Below, one piece after another: positions 1 through 9,980 of a DNA stretch of 64,000 nucleotides; positions within the stretch are counted from its first letter, which is position 1; each line of letters begins with the position of its first letter. A program made the position numbers and the translations under genes. The notes under the pieces were generated by a model. That model saw nothing but the letters and a program-made list of their open reading frames with translations. It did no database searches and was not told the origin of the DNA. This stretch comes from Isoetes taiwanensis. Lineage: Eukaryota; Streptophyta; Lycopodiopsida; Isoetales; Isoetaceae. The stretch is taken from contig JAJEKV010000071.1 in assembly GCA_021234155.1 (NCBI GenBank), positions 374,001 to 438,000 of the forward strand, in the 5' to 3' direction.

Positions 1-621
1 ATATTTATCATAAGGAAATAAGAATGTCGAAGAGGATTCATGATCTTCCCAATTGGTAAATGCGCTCCACCTTCAAGCATTCAAGATGAAAAGGATTCAA
101 AAAAATTTCACTAGAATTAGGCCATTCTTCAAGGAAATAGATGCAATTATTTCGTGCTAATTACTTGTATGCTATAATGAACAAGATGGATAAACTTTTC
201 TAACCTTATATTGTGCTCCAAGCTGTAGAGAAACACGGGCTCACAAAAAGTTAAAAAGCCATCCAAGCTAAACAAATTTAGCATCTTGAGTAACAGTAAA
301 AACATCCACAAACATCTGATTCTAGGTTATTTGTTGTACTTTCTCAAATGTTTGTGACTCGGCCTTTAATTACAAAATAAAGAATCAGCAGTACCATCAA
401 CCCTAAACTGAAAGCAATACTGTGCATAGGAAATCTAGAGATTGGAAATCAGGCTTTTGATTGTTTCTTCCACAAACCTAGATCGAAAAGTTCTGAATAT
501 GTAGCAAAATAACAGGGGGTTCCAGGGGGATTTGATATAGATATAATTCTTGAAACCATAGACCATATCCCTAAAACAACTCAATGGGTTATTATAAAAA
601 AAAACATAGATTTAAGATAAA
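1..621. other. AT-rich intergenic DNA, no gene seen
   Basis: No open frame of meaningful length or recognisable protein was found on either strand. Around 493-518 there is a partial match (GTAGCAAAATAACAGGGGG) to the dispersed repeat whose fuller copies start at 13901, 18507 and 19028. Confidence 0.5.
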
Positions 622-712
622 AAATAGTCACATTAGCTCACTGGTTAGATTGGTTAAAGTAGTCTTATTAGGACATTGACTTATTTTGGTAGAGGTTCGA
701 ATCCCCGTATTT
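622..712 (+). repeat. tRNA-like sequence, possible SINE head
   Basis: GGTTCGAATCCCC at 694-706 matches the RNA polymerase III B box (T-arm consensus). About 60 bases upstream, TTAGCTCACTGGTTAGA at 633-649 resembles an A box. The T stem pairs poorly and no acceptor stem closes, so this is not a functional tRNA. A tRNA-derived SINE head or a decayed tRNA copy fits better. No poly(A) tail or target duplication was found. Confidence 0.3.
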
Positions 713-1529
713 CATATTCTAAAAACTTAAGCGAAACCGTATAGAGACTCGATATACCATCAAAACCTTAGGCAAACTCGTATTTGACATCTTAAAATCA
801 TAGGCGTCCCCAATCATAATTGAGCATAATCGAAACGAGAGGTGTCCAAAGGCTCCAACATACAGTCTGGGCCGTAGGATTGACAGATCCGACGACTGTG
901 GTAGTCCAGGGTGGATTGCCTAATCTGCTGGGTACTCAGTCGGATATAAGCTATCAAGGCCGGATTTGTAGCATGCAAGGCCGAAAGTGAGCCAACAGGG
1001 CCGGAATCCAAGTCAGATATGAACATACAGGCCGGATTCAAGGCCAGATATATAGCTGAATACTGGATTAGAAGCGTACAAGGCCGGATATGAAGCCGGA
1101 TTTTCTGTCTGAAGAAATGTAGGTACAAGAAAAAACACACTGTATCCTTTGATTCTGAAATGAAACAGCTAAGAACCATAGAGCTGGTCGGGCTTATCAG
1201 TCTTGAAAGATCAAAGATTTAAGTTAAGTAATAGTTCTGTGGAAATTAGTTTGCCAATTCTCAAGAGAAACCGGATGCATCTACACCATAATTTTTTACT
1301 ATTAAGCGGTCCCCTTACAACAGAGAAGGGATTCGGCTGAGGAAACGGCAGATTAATAGAGAAAATTGCATGCAAATTACAGAAATTTTACCAGAGAAAA
1401 TAGCATGCAAATTACAGAAATTTTACCTTGGATTAGCCGCTTCATTTGTGCTTCATGTGCTTATTGCCTTGCCATAGAAACCTTCCAAAAAAGAAATTAC
1501 CATCAGTTGAATTGAAAGCCCAAGGAATT

Positions 1530-1735
1530 CCGGCGGTTTTGCTTCCAGCTTTGTGCACTCTTACAGAAATCAAAAGCTTCCAGTTTTGTTTTGCTTCCAG
1601 CTTACGGTTTTGCAGAAACCAAAAGCTTCCAGCTTCGTTTTGCTTCCATCTTACGGTGTTACAGAAACGAAAAGCTTCCAGCTTACGGTTGTGCTTCCAG
1701 CTTCGTGCACTCTTTCCTGCAAAAAGCAAAAAAAT
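1530..1735 (+). repeat. Degenerate minisatellite (AAAGCTTCCAGCTT unit)
   Basis: Four to five imperfect units of about 45 bases alternate AAAAGCTTCCAGCTT with TTTTGCTTCCAGCTTACGG and ACAGAAAC. This explains the overlapping open frames on both strands, which are rich in repeated Lys-Leu-Pro-Ala or Lys-Leu-Glu-Ala residues and are not a real protein. Confidence 0.7.
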
Positions 1736-2053
1736 CAAAACACAGGGCCAATGCCAATGCTTCAGGAACTCAGAAATCCACCGGATCATTGGCTTCATCA
1801 TTCATACCTGATTGAATCACTCACTAGAACCATTCTTGAATCGCTGAAACACTTCCGCCTTTGCCTAATCCCCTTGAAACACTTCCTGATCTGCTGTTAA
1901 TTCTCACTAAAGAAATCACCGGAAGAAGAGCAAGACAAAAAAAAATCCCTTTTTCTAAAAAGCTTTTCAAGAATAGCCGTAGGAATTAATTTCTAACAAT
2001 TAATTAGCGGTGGATATCTCTTCCCCCAAAAAATAATCTATATATTTCTTTAC

Positions 2054-2120
2054 GGAAACCCTTCCGGGGTTCAAGATATGGAAACCCTTCCAGTTTTCAT
2101 GGAAATCCGGAAGGGTTTCC
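2054..2120. repeat. 14-bp perfect inverted repeat with spacer
   Basis: GGAAACCCTTCCGG at 2054-2067 is the exact reverse complement of CCGGAAGGGTTTCC at 2107-2120. A further GGAAACCCTTCC lies in the spacer at 2080-2091. It could form a hairpin or cruciform. It is not tied to any gene. Confidence 0.75.
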
Positions 2121-2257
2121 ACTAATTTATTTAATAACCCCAATCGGGGGGAGATAGTGTGAGTGGGTTCAGCATCTCATGATGGCATTTCTTAGAAGGC
2201 CCTTATTTGATCTCATATATCCTCTAAGGATTGCCTTGATAAGAAGTCCCAATTAGT

Positions 2258-3319
2258 ATCTCAAGGCTATAAAGCACATAATCAATAGAGCCTAGAATGA
2301 TCACAATCATAGTCTACAATATAGAATCTTTCAAAGAAGTCTATTAACATATCGGGAATACTTATCAAATATCTTAAGCTATAAAAGTAATTTTGATAGA
2401 CATTGCTCATCTGTTCTTTAAATCCACGCCCATTACATAGGTTACTTTCTATTCTGTAGCGCTGACTTTTCCCAGACTTTCCCAGACATCAGTCAAGCTA
2501 TAAAAGCCTTTATCTTATATATCAAACAAAACCTCTACTCTTACACTCGAAAATTGCTGGCATGCTCTCATGCATAATCCAATTAGCTTCCTTACTAACC
2601 CGAGCTAGGATACGTCGAGCCAATTTAAACTATTCAAACCATCAAGTTTTCTTCCATCACTAGCAGGAATCCCATGATGCAATATCCAACAAACTTTCCT
2701 TGATAGATTGTGATGAAATTAACATCCTTTTAATATATCCCTCAAAAGTCTCGATAAGAGAGCACAAGTATATAAACAGTAACCCCAACTTCTTGGGCAT
2801 ATTGTTGTAATACTTTCCTATCAAATTATATAATTCCAAATGTGGCATTTCACCGTGCTGTAACATTTCATTCCTCCTCAGCTCAAGTATGTTCTTATAC
2901 TTTTAGGTTCCCCTACTATGTCTGCCATGACTGCTCCCTACCACCAAGGATATGGCTATTCCAATCAGCATTTGCAATGCGGATATATCATATTATACAT
3001 CCAACATAGCTCAAGTTATTTCTCAATATATCTTGACCAAATGTTTACGATCATTCTCTATTTACTCAATCCTTTGGTCAAATCTGTATGTTCTGAAAAG
3101 CACTTACTTTTGCCCTCCACAGATACAAGAATCTTTCAAATACTCCAAGTCCTACTTCAGCTATAACCTTGGATGGAAACATGCACAAAAGACTGCTTAC
3201 AAGAACATGCGCAAAACCTTAATCTCCAAATAGAGTCATTGTATAGGATAATGGCATTTTCTTCTATGTCAATTCCATAACTATCTATACAAGCTTTTCA
3301 AACTAGCCATCTTGACAAC
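2258..3319 (-). repeat. Truncated second member of the 16-27 kb LTR family
   Basis: This block is nearly identical to 24903-25925, which lies just inside the 5' end of the LTR element at 16017-26758, and runs in the same direction. It is therefore probably internal sequence of a second, truncated element of that family. Both copies keep a minus-strand frame of 68-70 codons (2660-2866 here, 25313-25525 there), while a short segment near 3190-3230 is missing from the other copy. The match stops near CTTGACAACCGG at 3311-3322, where transposase sequence begins. That junction probably removed the 5' end of the first DUF7869 copy. Confidence 0.7.
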
Positions 3320-3629
3320 CGGATATGTTCGAAAGCATGAATGGCTATACATCGAATTCCAACCTCTTCTTGGCATGATTGGCAAAAGAAACATGAAAAT
3401 GGCAGTAGAATTGTATTGCACGGGAACACTGGCCTGGTAAGACCTACCTCTAGAACTATAGCTGCAAAGGGAATATTTGAAAGATATGGATTTCAATGCA
3501 GAAAACATGTCACATAAGAGTAAGAAGGATGAACAGGGTAGAGTTGTTGAAAAGAGATTGCCATCCCATTGTACCCAGAAGAGCATATTAGAGGAAATAA
3601 ATGCATTGCTTCAGGAACTTGGAGTGGCC
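3320..3629 (+). pseudogene. DUF7869-type transposase, fragment 1 of 4 (N-terminal side)
   Basis: The sequence matches the reverse complement of about 35965-36295, the N-terminal part of the minus-strand DUF7869 copy. The match begins at GGATATGTTCGAAAGC and ends abruptly at GGAGTGGCC (3621-3629), where the terminal repeat of the inserted element starts. It has several stops and encodes part of the segment before the DGMDQ-like region. The next collinear piece resumes at 13863. Basis: seen by direct comparison of the two copies; the family name is from memory of the conserved motifs in the later pieces. Confidence 0.7.
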
Positions 3630-4273
3630 CATTAGGGTGGATTTGGGGTCTCAAAACAGCCTCCTATCAGCCATTCCACGTCATATTTCCGCTCCTTTTT
3701 TCCCATGCCACCTAGGATACCAAACTCTCACAATTACAGATTTGCTTGGAATATTCTCCCAAAATAAGGGGGATCGCACATTCATGGCGCCATATGTATT
3801 TAATTCTGTTGGTTGTCAGACAGACTGATGCAATACGTGGCGCTTCTAAAAAGCCACTTGCATTATAGCATACCGGCAACTCATGACGGTGTCTCTTGGT
3901 TTGTCAGATACCAAGCATGCGCGTCACCGATTCTTGTCTTGCGCTATTTTCATTTAGAGGCCATGGCCATACAAGCTTCCCGCCTTCTACATTTCAAAAT
4001 TTGAATGTGTAGGTTGAAGCTTTGTATCAGACTTTCATTTCGAGGCGCTGCGATTGCGCCTTAACGGGGATCTTTACTTCATCCCAATACAGGCTTCACG
4101 CCCCTTACAATTCGAAATTTGAATTTGCTTAATGTATAAAAGCATGGATTGTAGGAGAATGGACTCTTCGATTTCCATATGCACGTTGCAAATTTCAAAA
4201 ACGAGGTTGGTACGGACGTTCGGCTCACACGAAGTGAATTGTGCTGGGGCATACAAATTGTACACCTTCATTT

Positions 4274-4325
4274 CGCGCCGTGCGATCCACGCAGTATGGA
4301 AGTTCGCGCCGTGCGATCCACGCAG
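4274..4325 (+). repeat. 31-bp tandem duplication
   Basis: CGCGCCGTGCGATCCACGCA occurs at 4274 and again at 4305, a two-copy tandem repeat. It lies about 300 bases upstream of the acidic small gene and has no known role. Confidence 0.8.
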
Positions 4326-4524
4326 CATCTTGACATTAAATAGTATGTTAAATTCAAATTATATCGGTGTTCATTTTCAGGTTAAACTCAAATCATATAG
4401 GTTTAGGAATTAGGTTAAAAAAGGAAGATATTGGATATTTACGGTATTATGCATGGCTCAAATTTTGAGACATGCACATAATGGCATTTAATGATGGTTG
4501 ATAGGACTGGAATAATGCGAATCA

Positions 4525-4600
4525 TTCCTACGATTTTCACGTCTAATCCTACGATTTTCACGTCTAATCCAACCTATATCTATTCCAGCCTAGTTTGGCG
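4525..4600 (+). promoter_or_regulatory. Possible promoter of the acidic gene at 4621
   Basis: CCTACGATTTTCACGTCTAA is repeated twice in tandem just upstream (about 4528-4568). It is followed by a CTATATCTA TATA-like box at about 4573-4581, some 40 bases before the ATG. Each tandem unit contains an ACGT core typical of plant bZIP sites. Promoter function is inferred only from position and motifs. Confidence 0.35.
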
Positions 4601-4620
4601 CCCATTCTCCGCCCATCGCC

Positions 4621-5050
4621 ATGAAGAGATCAGCTAGGGAAGAGCCGGAGGTGTCCTCCAAGAGGCGCCTATTACGGCTGGAAGAGGCGTTCCCTCCGCT
4701 GTTCCCTCCGTTTCCCACGGTTCTTGCTTTGAATGCTTCCGATTCCTTCGATTCCTCTGATTCCTATGAGGAATCAGAGAATGAGGAATCAGAGGAAATT
4801 TTGGAGCAGGAGTTCATCACAGGTGTTCTTGAAGGCTGGGAAGGAGATTCTTCAGAGAATGAGTGGTCTACCGAAGGAGAAGAAGCCGAAGATGATGAAG
4901 AAGATGAAGAAGTTGAAGACGAATCCGCTGAATTCGAGGAGTTCATGGCGTTGCTAAATGGTACATGCATGTTTTCTTTCTTTTCTTAAGTATTCAACTA
5001 ACGGTTATTTCTTATTTTTTTGTTTTGCAGATGGTGAAGCAGATGAATGA
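4621..5050 (+). CDS. Small acidic protein, one 70-bp intron
   Basis: The best model is join(4621..4960, 5031..5050), 119 residues. Exon 1 ends AATG before GTACATG, and exon 2 follows TTTTGCAG, so the reading frame closes as LNDGEADE and stop. The N-terminus is basic (MKRSAREEP, SSKRR), followed by a Pro/Phe-rich stretch and a long Ser/Glu/Asp-rich tail with runs of acidic residues, so the protein is probably disordered. I do not recognise the family. The basic patch near residues 14-18 could act in nuclear import, and the acidic tail resembles histone- or activator-type regions; both are inference. It sits inside the terminal-inverted-repeat element, so it may be element-encoded or captured. 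Reading through the intron instead gives a 122-residue protein. Confidence 0.5.
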
Positions 5051-5094
5051 AATTTGTTAGGGCAGAGCACCCCTTCTTTTTCCTTGTTCTTAGC

Positions 5095-5240
5095 CTCCAG
5101 CTTGCCTCCAGCTTCATACCAACGTGCCTCCATCTTCTATCTTTTTCGAGGGAGTGTACATGCCTCCGGGCTATTTACCATAAGACTGCAAGCCTCCGGG
5201 CTTTTTTGTTGTGAATAGTTGACGCCTCCGGGCATTTAAA
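5095..5240 (+). repeat. GCCTCCRG-motif repeats in the 3' region
   Basis: GCCTCCAGC occurs three times (about 5093-5135), then GCCTCCGGGC three times (about 5163-5235), just after the stop codon of the acidic gene. They are short, irregular repeats, perhaps in its 3' untranslated region. Confidence 0.55.
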
Positions 5241-5693
5241 TTTCCAAAATGATGTTCTGATGTAAGGCCATACGGCCACGAAAAATTTTGAATGTAAAAA
5301 GTTTTTGCTTCTAATTCCATTTGAATGCCTAACTTGTTGTTTTACTGTACATGGTTTGGTGCTTATAGGATTTGTGTATATGACAAGGGCAGCTAGTATA
5401 GGCAATTGTGTGCATAGAGCTGAATTGTATGAATGTGGGCAATTGTATAAATTTTATGAATGGATGTGAATTGTATGGAAATATGCAATTTTATGATTGG
5501 TTGTTTGCTGTACCAGAAGGACATGGACATGTATGTATTAAAGATTACCTGAAACAACCAGAATTTTTAAGTACATAAAATGCTGCACAGAAAATGACAC
5601 AAGTCTTTGTAATTGTTAAATTAACTCACACGGTCATTACTTTTCATTGAAAAGAAATCATAGTATGATATTTATAAACTCAGCCAACTTACA

Positions 5694-5945
5694 TCACAAC
5701 TGTTCTGCAACTGTAAACCAACCTAAAACTAGATCGATTCCAAGCACTTGATTGTGTATGTACAACAAGTGCTTGCAAGGTATGAATCCTCTTATCCTTT
5801 TCATGTGGATGAAATCCGGACAACTGCCGTCCTCAATGGATACTATGTATGTGCTATCTTCACGTTTGACTACATAGTCCACATGTTTATTTTTTAAGTA
5901 GGTCTTCTCTTGCACAGAATCCACCTTCATTCTCTTTGACTGCTA
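5694..5945 (-). pseudogene. SWIM-type zinc-finger fragment, probably transposase-derived
   Basis: The minus-strand frame reads from about KRMKVDSV to a stop after VAEQL, some 80 residues. It contains YIVSIEDGSCPDF, then RGFIPCKHLLYIHNQ, which is the CPDF...CKHLL arrangement of a SWIM zinc finger (CxCx(n)CxH) with the first Cys replaced by Ser. SWIM fingers are common near the C-terminus of Mutator-like and related transposases and FAR1 proteins. A splice acceptor-like site lies just upstream (GCAAATAG). No catalytic domain was found nearby, so this is a remnant. It may derive from the element that contains it. Confidence 0.45.
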
Positions 5946-7542
5946 TTTGCATCTAAAATACTTTACCAACTCTAGTAGTACATAAAGTTATTAGCCCTTT
6001 TCAAAAAGCAAACACTTTATCAATAAATGAGCACGTCACATATCCACACTTAACTTCAAATAAGACACAAGCAAAGTTTCATTAAATCTGGAAAAATATG
6101 AATGCATTGGAATTTTTTTATGGTGGGGTTGTTGGAGGGTTATATATACCTGTTGTAGGGTTATGCATGTTGTAGGGTTATGTATACTTGTTGCAGGGTT
6201 ATGTATACCTTAGATTAAACACACATATCTATATACACGAATACATTAGACATGTGTCATACCTACCTCAACATAATATGTAATGCATTCTAGCATACAC
6301 AACAAGAATAAGGATACATCTGATACATACAACTAATTCAAGATAAGAAACATACGATATATAAATATGATGTTATAATCTAAGAGAACCTTTGGTTGAT
6401 GTTATGTCCTTCCACACGTCTACTTGGAACCTTCATTCGTCAAATATAGAACCGTAGCTCCTGCATTGCATGTCCATAGACCCAATTAGCTCATTAAGGT
6501 TGAAGATTTCCAAATAATGCATCAACATCATTTACGTACTATCATGAAGCCAACTTGGATTTCATCAATACATCATCTATATAGTAAAACACATACTTGT
6601 TTTTGGTGTATTGTCAATGATTCTTGCAAGGATGTGATATGGTATCATTGACTGCTTGCATACATCACCTACCTACTTTTAGCAACAAAGTAGGTGATGG
6701 TGGGACATCCTGCACGGTTAAAAAGAGAGAGGAAAGTCAATCTACATGCCAAATATAAGCATTTACATAGTGAAATAGTCTCCACTTACGGAGTCATATG
6801 CTCCACTTGAGTAAAATGGGGCCACTGCGCCATTTAAATGGTGTGATGCCTCATTTGAGTCAAACTGAAGTAAATGGAATGTCGACATGCAGAAAATGGT
6901 GCCATATAATGGTAGCTCCATTTCCTACTAATATCACCATTTAAATAGCTTCATGGCTCTATATTAGATTAAATGGAGCCTGACAGAACCAAATGTCATC
7001 TCCATTTTAGGTTTTACATTTTGACTCAAATGGGGTAGGCTTTTTATCTATTCATTACATTCAATCTGACATCAACTCATTGTACACTATAAATTTCTGT
7101 TGGCATTCTATTACTCTTTTATATGCATCTATCCATTTAAAACTTACACATCAATACCTATCAAAATTTACAGCACCAACCTCGGAAAGAATATTGTAGA
7201 AAAGAGGTTTGGAGTTGATTACAGCAGTAACATTGGAATGTAGAGAAGATGCAAAGCCGATTTGTCCATGCCACGAGCTAATACCTTGACGATCAACAAA
7301 GAAAAAAAGAACTTTGCAAGATCAAGCATCTAAGATTAGCTCCATATAGAATGCGTAAACTAAAGCAAGAATAGTACCCATGTAGGCGCTTAGCATATGA
7401 TGTGCATCCGCGTTAAACAAATTGCATCTGCATGGTGTGTCGCAGAGGAAGCGCTAAGATGGAAACAAAATAACCTCCTTTCTAAATGGCATTAACATGG
7501 AAGGCTTTTTTAATTTCGAAGTAGGGATATTAGAGGTAATTC
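5946..7542. other. Gene-free AT-rich stretch
   Basis: No coding region seen. TTGTAGGGTTATGYATR recurs several times at about 6130-6215. One copy of the GC-core palindrome family occurs at about 6815-6838 (GGGGCCACTGCGCCATTT), surrounded by repeated AAATGG motifs (6790-7030). Confidence 0.5.
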
Positions 7543-7612
7543 AAAATTTGAATTCAAATTTTAGATTGACGGGCGGATTGGGGGGGAATTTCAAAATTTG
7601 AATTCAAATTTT
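7543..7612. repeat. Two tandem copies of a perfect 20-bp palindrome
   Basis: AAAATTTGAATTCAAATTTT occurs at 7543-7562 and 7593-7612. The copies are 50 bases apart in a tandem unit that also holds GACGGGCGG or GACGGACGG and a G run. Each palindrome can form a cruciform. No protein or known element is linked to it. Confidence 0.85.
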
Positions 7613-8718
7613 AAAATGACGGACGGGACTTGGGGGGAACTGAAAAGTTTGAATAACATATTCCCTCCAACCCCTACTTTCAAAATATTTTACCATTTCC
7701 ATTCCACCATTTGCTTTCCTCCTCGACCGCCGTATCATTTGTCGCCATGAATATTGCCCTCCACCGCCTCCTCGTCCAATGCCCCTACACACCTCCATAA
7801 ACCTTCAAGAAAAGCGTTATCAACAGCCACACCACAAGCCTTCATCCGCAACAACTGTGATAGCCTCCTACCACCAGCCTAATGCTCTTCTCCTCCTCCA
7901 TTGGCATATCCTTTGTTGTCATACCATCGTCATCTATTGCCTCCTGCTCTAGCACCCTCTAACTCCAGCATCTTCTCTTCTCATTCTCTCCTTCTCATGT
8001 GCTCCTTTAGAGTGGCCTCTAGCATCTCGTCTTCTCATGTTCTCCCCTAGGTTTACCTCCCTCTCCCCCTCTCCCTCTCCCTCCTTCCCTCCCTCCCTTT
8101 CTTTGTTAGTACAGTTGGATTATGTTGTACCAAGTGCCATTTGATGATGGAGTAGCAGCTTATACAATTGGAGTAGCATTCTACATGTTTAGCCTTACGA
8201 ATGGAAGCAAGATAAACAACTCGATTGCAAACACTTGTGGTATGTATTTACTATTTTGATTTTTTTGTTACAATGTATATAGTATGTGATTTAGTTGTTT
8301 TAGAATATGGATTTTGTTCTTTTTTAGGTAAGTCCTTTTCATGTTTCATAGAATTGAGTAGGTTAACATGGTTTAGTTGGTCTTTTATGATTTGTATATT
8401 GAATTGTATTCATTATACCACGTTTTGAGGTGGTATGATGGATTAAGTCTCGTACCTATGCAAATGTAGCCACAACAATAGTTCATAGCGTTAAGTAGGT
8501 TATTTAGGTTATTCAAGCCATTCTTGCACTGCGACTCGCATGAAACCAACAAAACGCGATAGATAGGCTTCTCATTCATCTCAGCAGATTTTCTACAATG
8601 GTGGACAGTGGATAGCCGCACACATGCGAACTACCCACGAAAACTAAAGGGAAAATCCAATTATATCATTTGGACCCCAAAACAAATACAATGCTAATAG
8701 ATGAATGGCTGATGTACC
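7613..8718. other. Polypyrimidine stretch and gene-free DNA
   Basis: From about 7700 to 8105 the + strand is strongly C/T-rich, ending in CTCCCTCTCCCCCTCTCCC and TCCCTCCCTCCC blocks. Such tracts are found in plant promoters and can adopt triplex structure. No downstream gene was identified; the frame at 8225-8428 matches nothing I know. Confidence 0.45.
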
Positions 8719-8799
8719 TGCCGAAAGCTTATCACCGGGATTAAAAAACCCCGCCCTTTCGGGTTTTCGAGGAAAAACCCTAGTGATAAGCCTTCGGCA
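8719..8799. repeat. 81-bp fold-back (small MITE-like hairpin)
   Basis: The arms TGCCGAAAGCTTATCAC (from 8719) and GTGATAAGCCTTCGGCA (to 8799) pair with one mismatch. The interior AAAAAACCCC and GGAAAAACCCT also partly pair around CCCTTTCGGG. This could be a miniature inverted-repeat element or an RNA hairpin. No target duplication was recognised. Confidence 0.7.
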
Positions 8800-9029
8800 A
8801 GGGGCTTAGACAAACGTAAGGCATAGAATCGCTCCCAAAAACCCGCGCATGAAGAAGTCAAAATGGATGGCGCTCGTCAACCTGTACCTGCACATCACTA
8901 ACAACAAACGAGAAACATACCAAAGAATAGCATCACCCAAGCATGAAAAGCATCACCCACCGGGTGGAAAAACATGATAAAACGAGAACTTGTACAAAAT
9001 ATAATAAACAAAGAAGGGGGGAGGGTGGG

Positions 9030-9603
9030 TTCAAAGAGAATAAGGTCTTCTTGAGAAGAGGAAGCGCCTGGCGAAACGTCGATGAAGAACTCGCAATAAG
9101 TAGCAAACGCCTAACCCGATGATGAACGGCCTCAACGCGATATGCGATGCATGCATGCGACGATGCAATGCATGCATGTCGCCTTGAACAAGAATGCCGG
9201 TCGCCACGCCAATCGACGACATTCTTTGCACCGCGCGACCGCATGAAACCAACAAAACGATGAATACCAAAGGACTTCTTAACAAACTAGGATCGAGGGA
9301 TTTAAGGTCGCAGGATGAAGGCTAAAGGTCGGAAAGGGCCAGCAGGAAAGCAACGCCAATTGAATAAACCAAAGGCAGGAAGAAGCCCCTCCCCCGCCTG
9401 GAAACAAATCAAAGAGAATAAGGTACCGGGCCGAGAGAAGAGGAAGCGCCGATGAAACGTCGATGAAGAACTCTGCAATAAGTAGCAAACGCCCAACCTG
9501 ATGAACGGCCTCAAACGCATGCGATGCATGCATGCGACGCATGCAATGCATGCATGCTCGTCTTGAGCAAGAATGCCGATTCGCTACGCGAATCGACGAC
9601 ATT
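9030..9603. repeat. Two ~200-bp direct repeats rich in GCATGC
   Basis: 9030-9225 and 9405-9603 share the order TCAAAGAGAATAAGGT, GAAACGTCGATGAAGAACTC, CAATAAGTAGCAAACGCC, GCGATGCATGCATGCGACG and AATCGACGACATT. Each ends in runs of GCATGC or ATGCATGC (about 9140-9178 and 9518-9558), which are self-complementary purine-pyrimidine alternations. The open frames here encode repeated His-Ala-Cys-Ile residues from these runs and are not proteins. A short CGCATGAAACCAACAAAACG also repeats at 8537 and 9239. Confidence 0.8.
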
Positions 9604-9689
9604 TCTGATGGTGTGACTGATTAAGTTGGCATTTCGTCCCCATTTACGCCACTTAACTGCAAAATTGACACCACAGTACATTGCCATTT

Positions 9690-9972
9690 GGACAAATGGT
9701 GCCACTGCGCTATTTAAGGCAAAGCAAGACAAAAGTGGAGATTAATGCCCCATTTTATTGAAATTGCGCCACCGCGCCATTTGTTAAATGGCGCCACTGC
9801 GCTATTTAATTAATAGAGCAGCTGTTTCGTTTGAGAAGTTAAAGGAGATTATGGCCATTATGTGTCAGTTTAAACAAAATGCCACTCTGGGATTTGAAGG
9901 TAAAAACAAGACAAAAGTGGCCTTTAATGCCCCATTTAATTGAAATGGCGCCACTGCGCCATTTAATTCACA
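9690..9972. repeat. Cluster of GC-core palindromes (AAATGGCGC-CACT-GCGCCATTT)
   Basis: Four copies of the AAATGGCGC, CACT, GCGCCATTT type lie at about 9694-9717, 9764-9787, 9786-9810 and 9943-9966. The perfect arms are 9 bases with a 4-base loop; other copies differ by one or two bases. The surrounding text GACAAAAGTGG...TTAATGCCCCATTT is itself duplicated (about 9730 and 9910). Related single copies lie near 6815 and, in split form, 12230-12290. Confidence 0.75.
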
Positions 9973-9980
9973 AAGCCACA

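Larger units (their letters stand above)
713..2257. other. Gene-free stretch with short degenerate repeats
   Basis: No supported gene. Between about 945 and 1110 the motif GGCCGGAT (or GGCCAGAT) recurs at irregular spacing, a degenerate short tandem array. The open frames here are repeat or chance frames. Separate entries cover the AAGCTTCCAGCTT array and the GGAAACCCTTCCGG inverted repeat. Confidence 0.5.

Noticed and set aside
622-712. Functional tRNA gene
   Set aside because: The B box is good, but the T stem mispairs and no acceptor or anticodon stem can be closed.
1442-1811. Overlapping frames of about 120 codons on both strands
   Set aside because: They follow the AAGCTTCCAGCTT minisatellite and have repeat composition in every frame.
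8933-9602. Minus-strand frames of 75-107 codons with His-Ala-Cys-Ile runs
   Set aside because: They are driven by the GCATGC repeats and duplicated along with them, with no domain.
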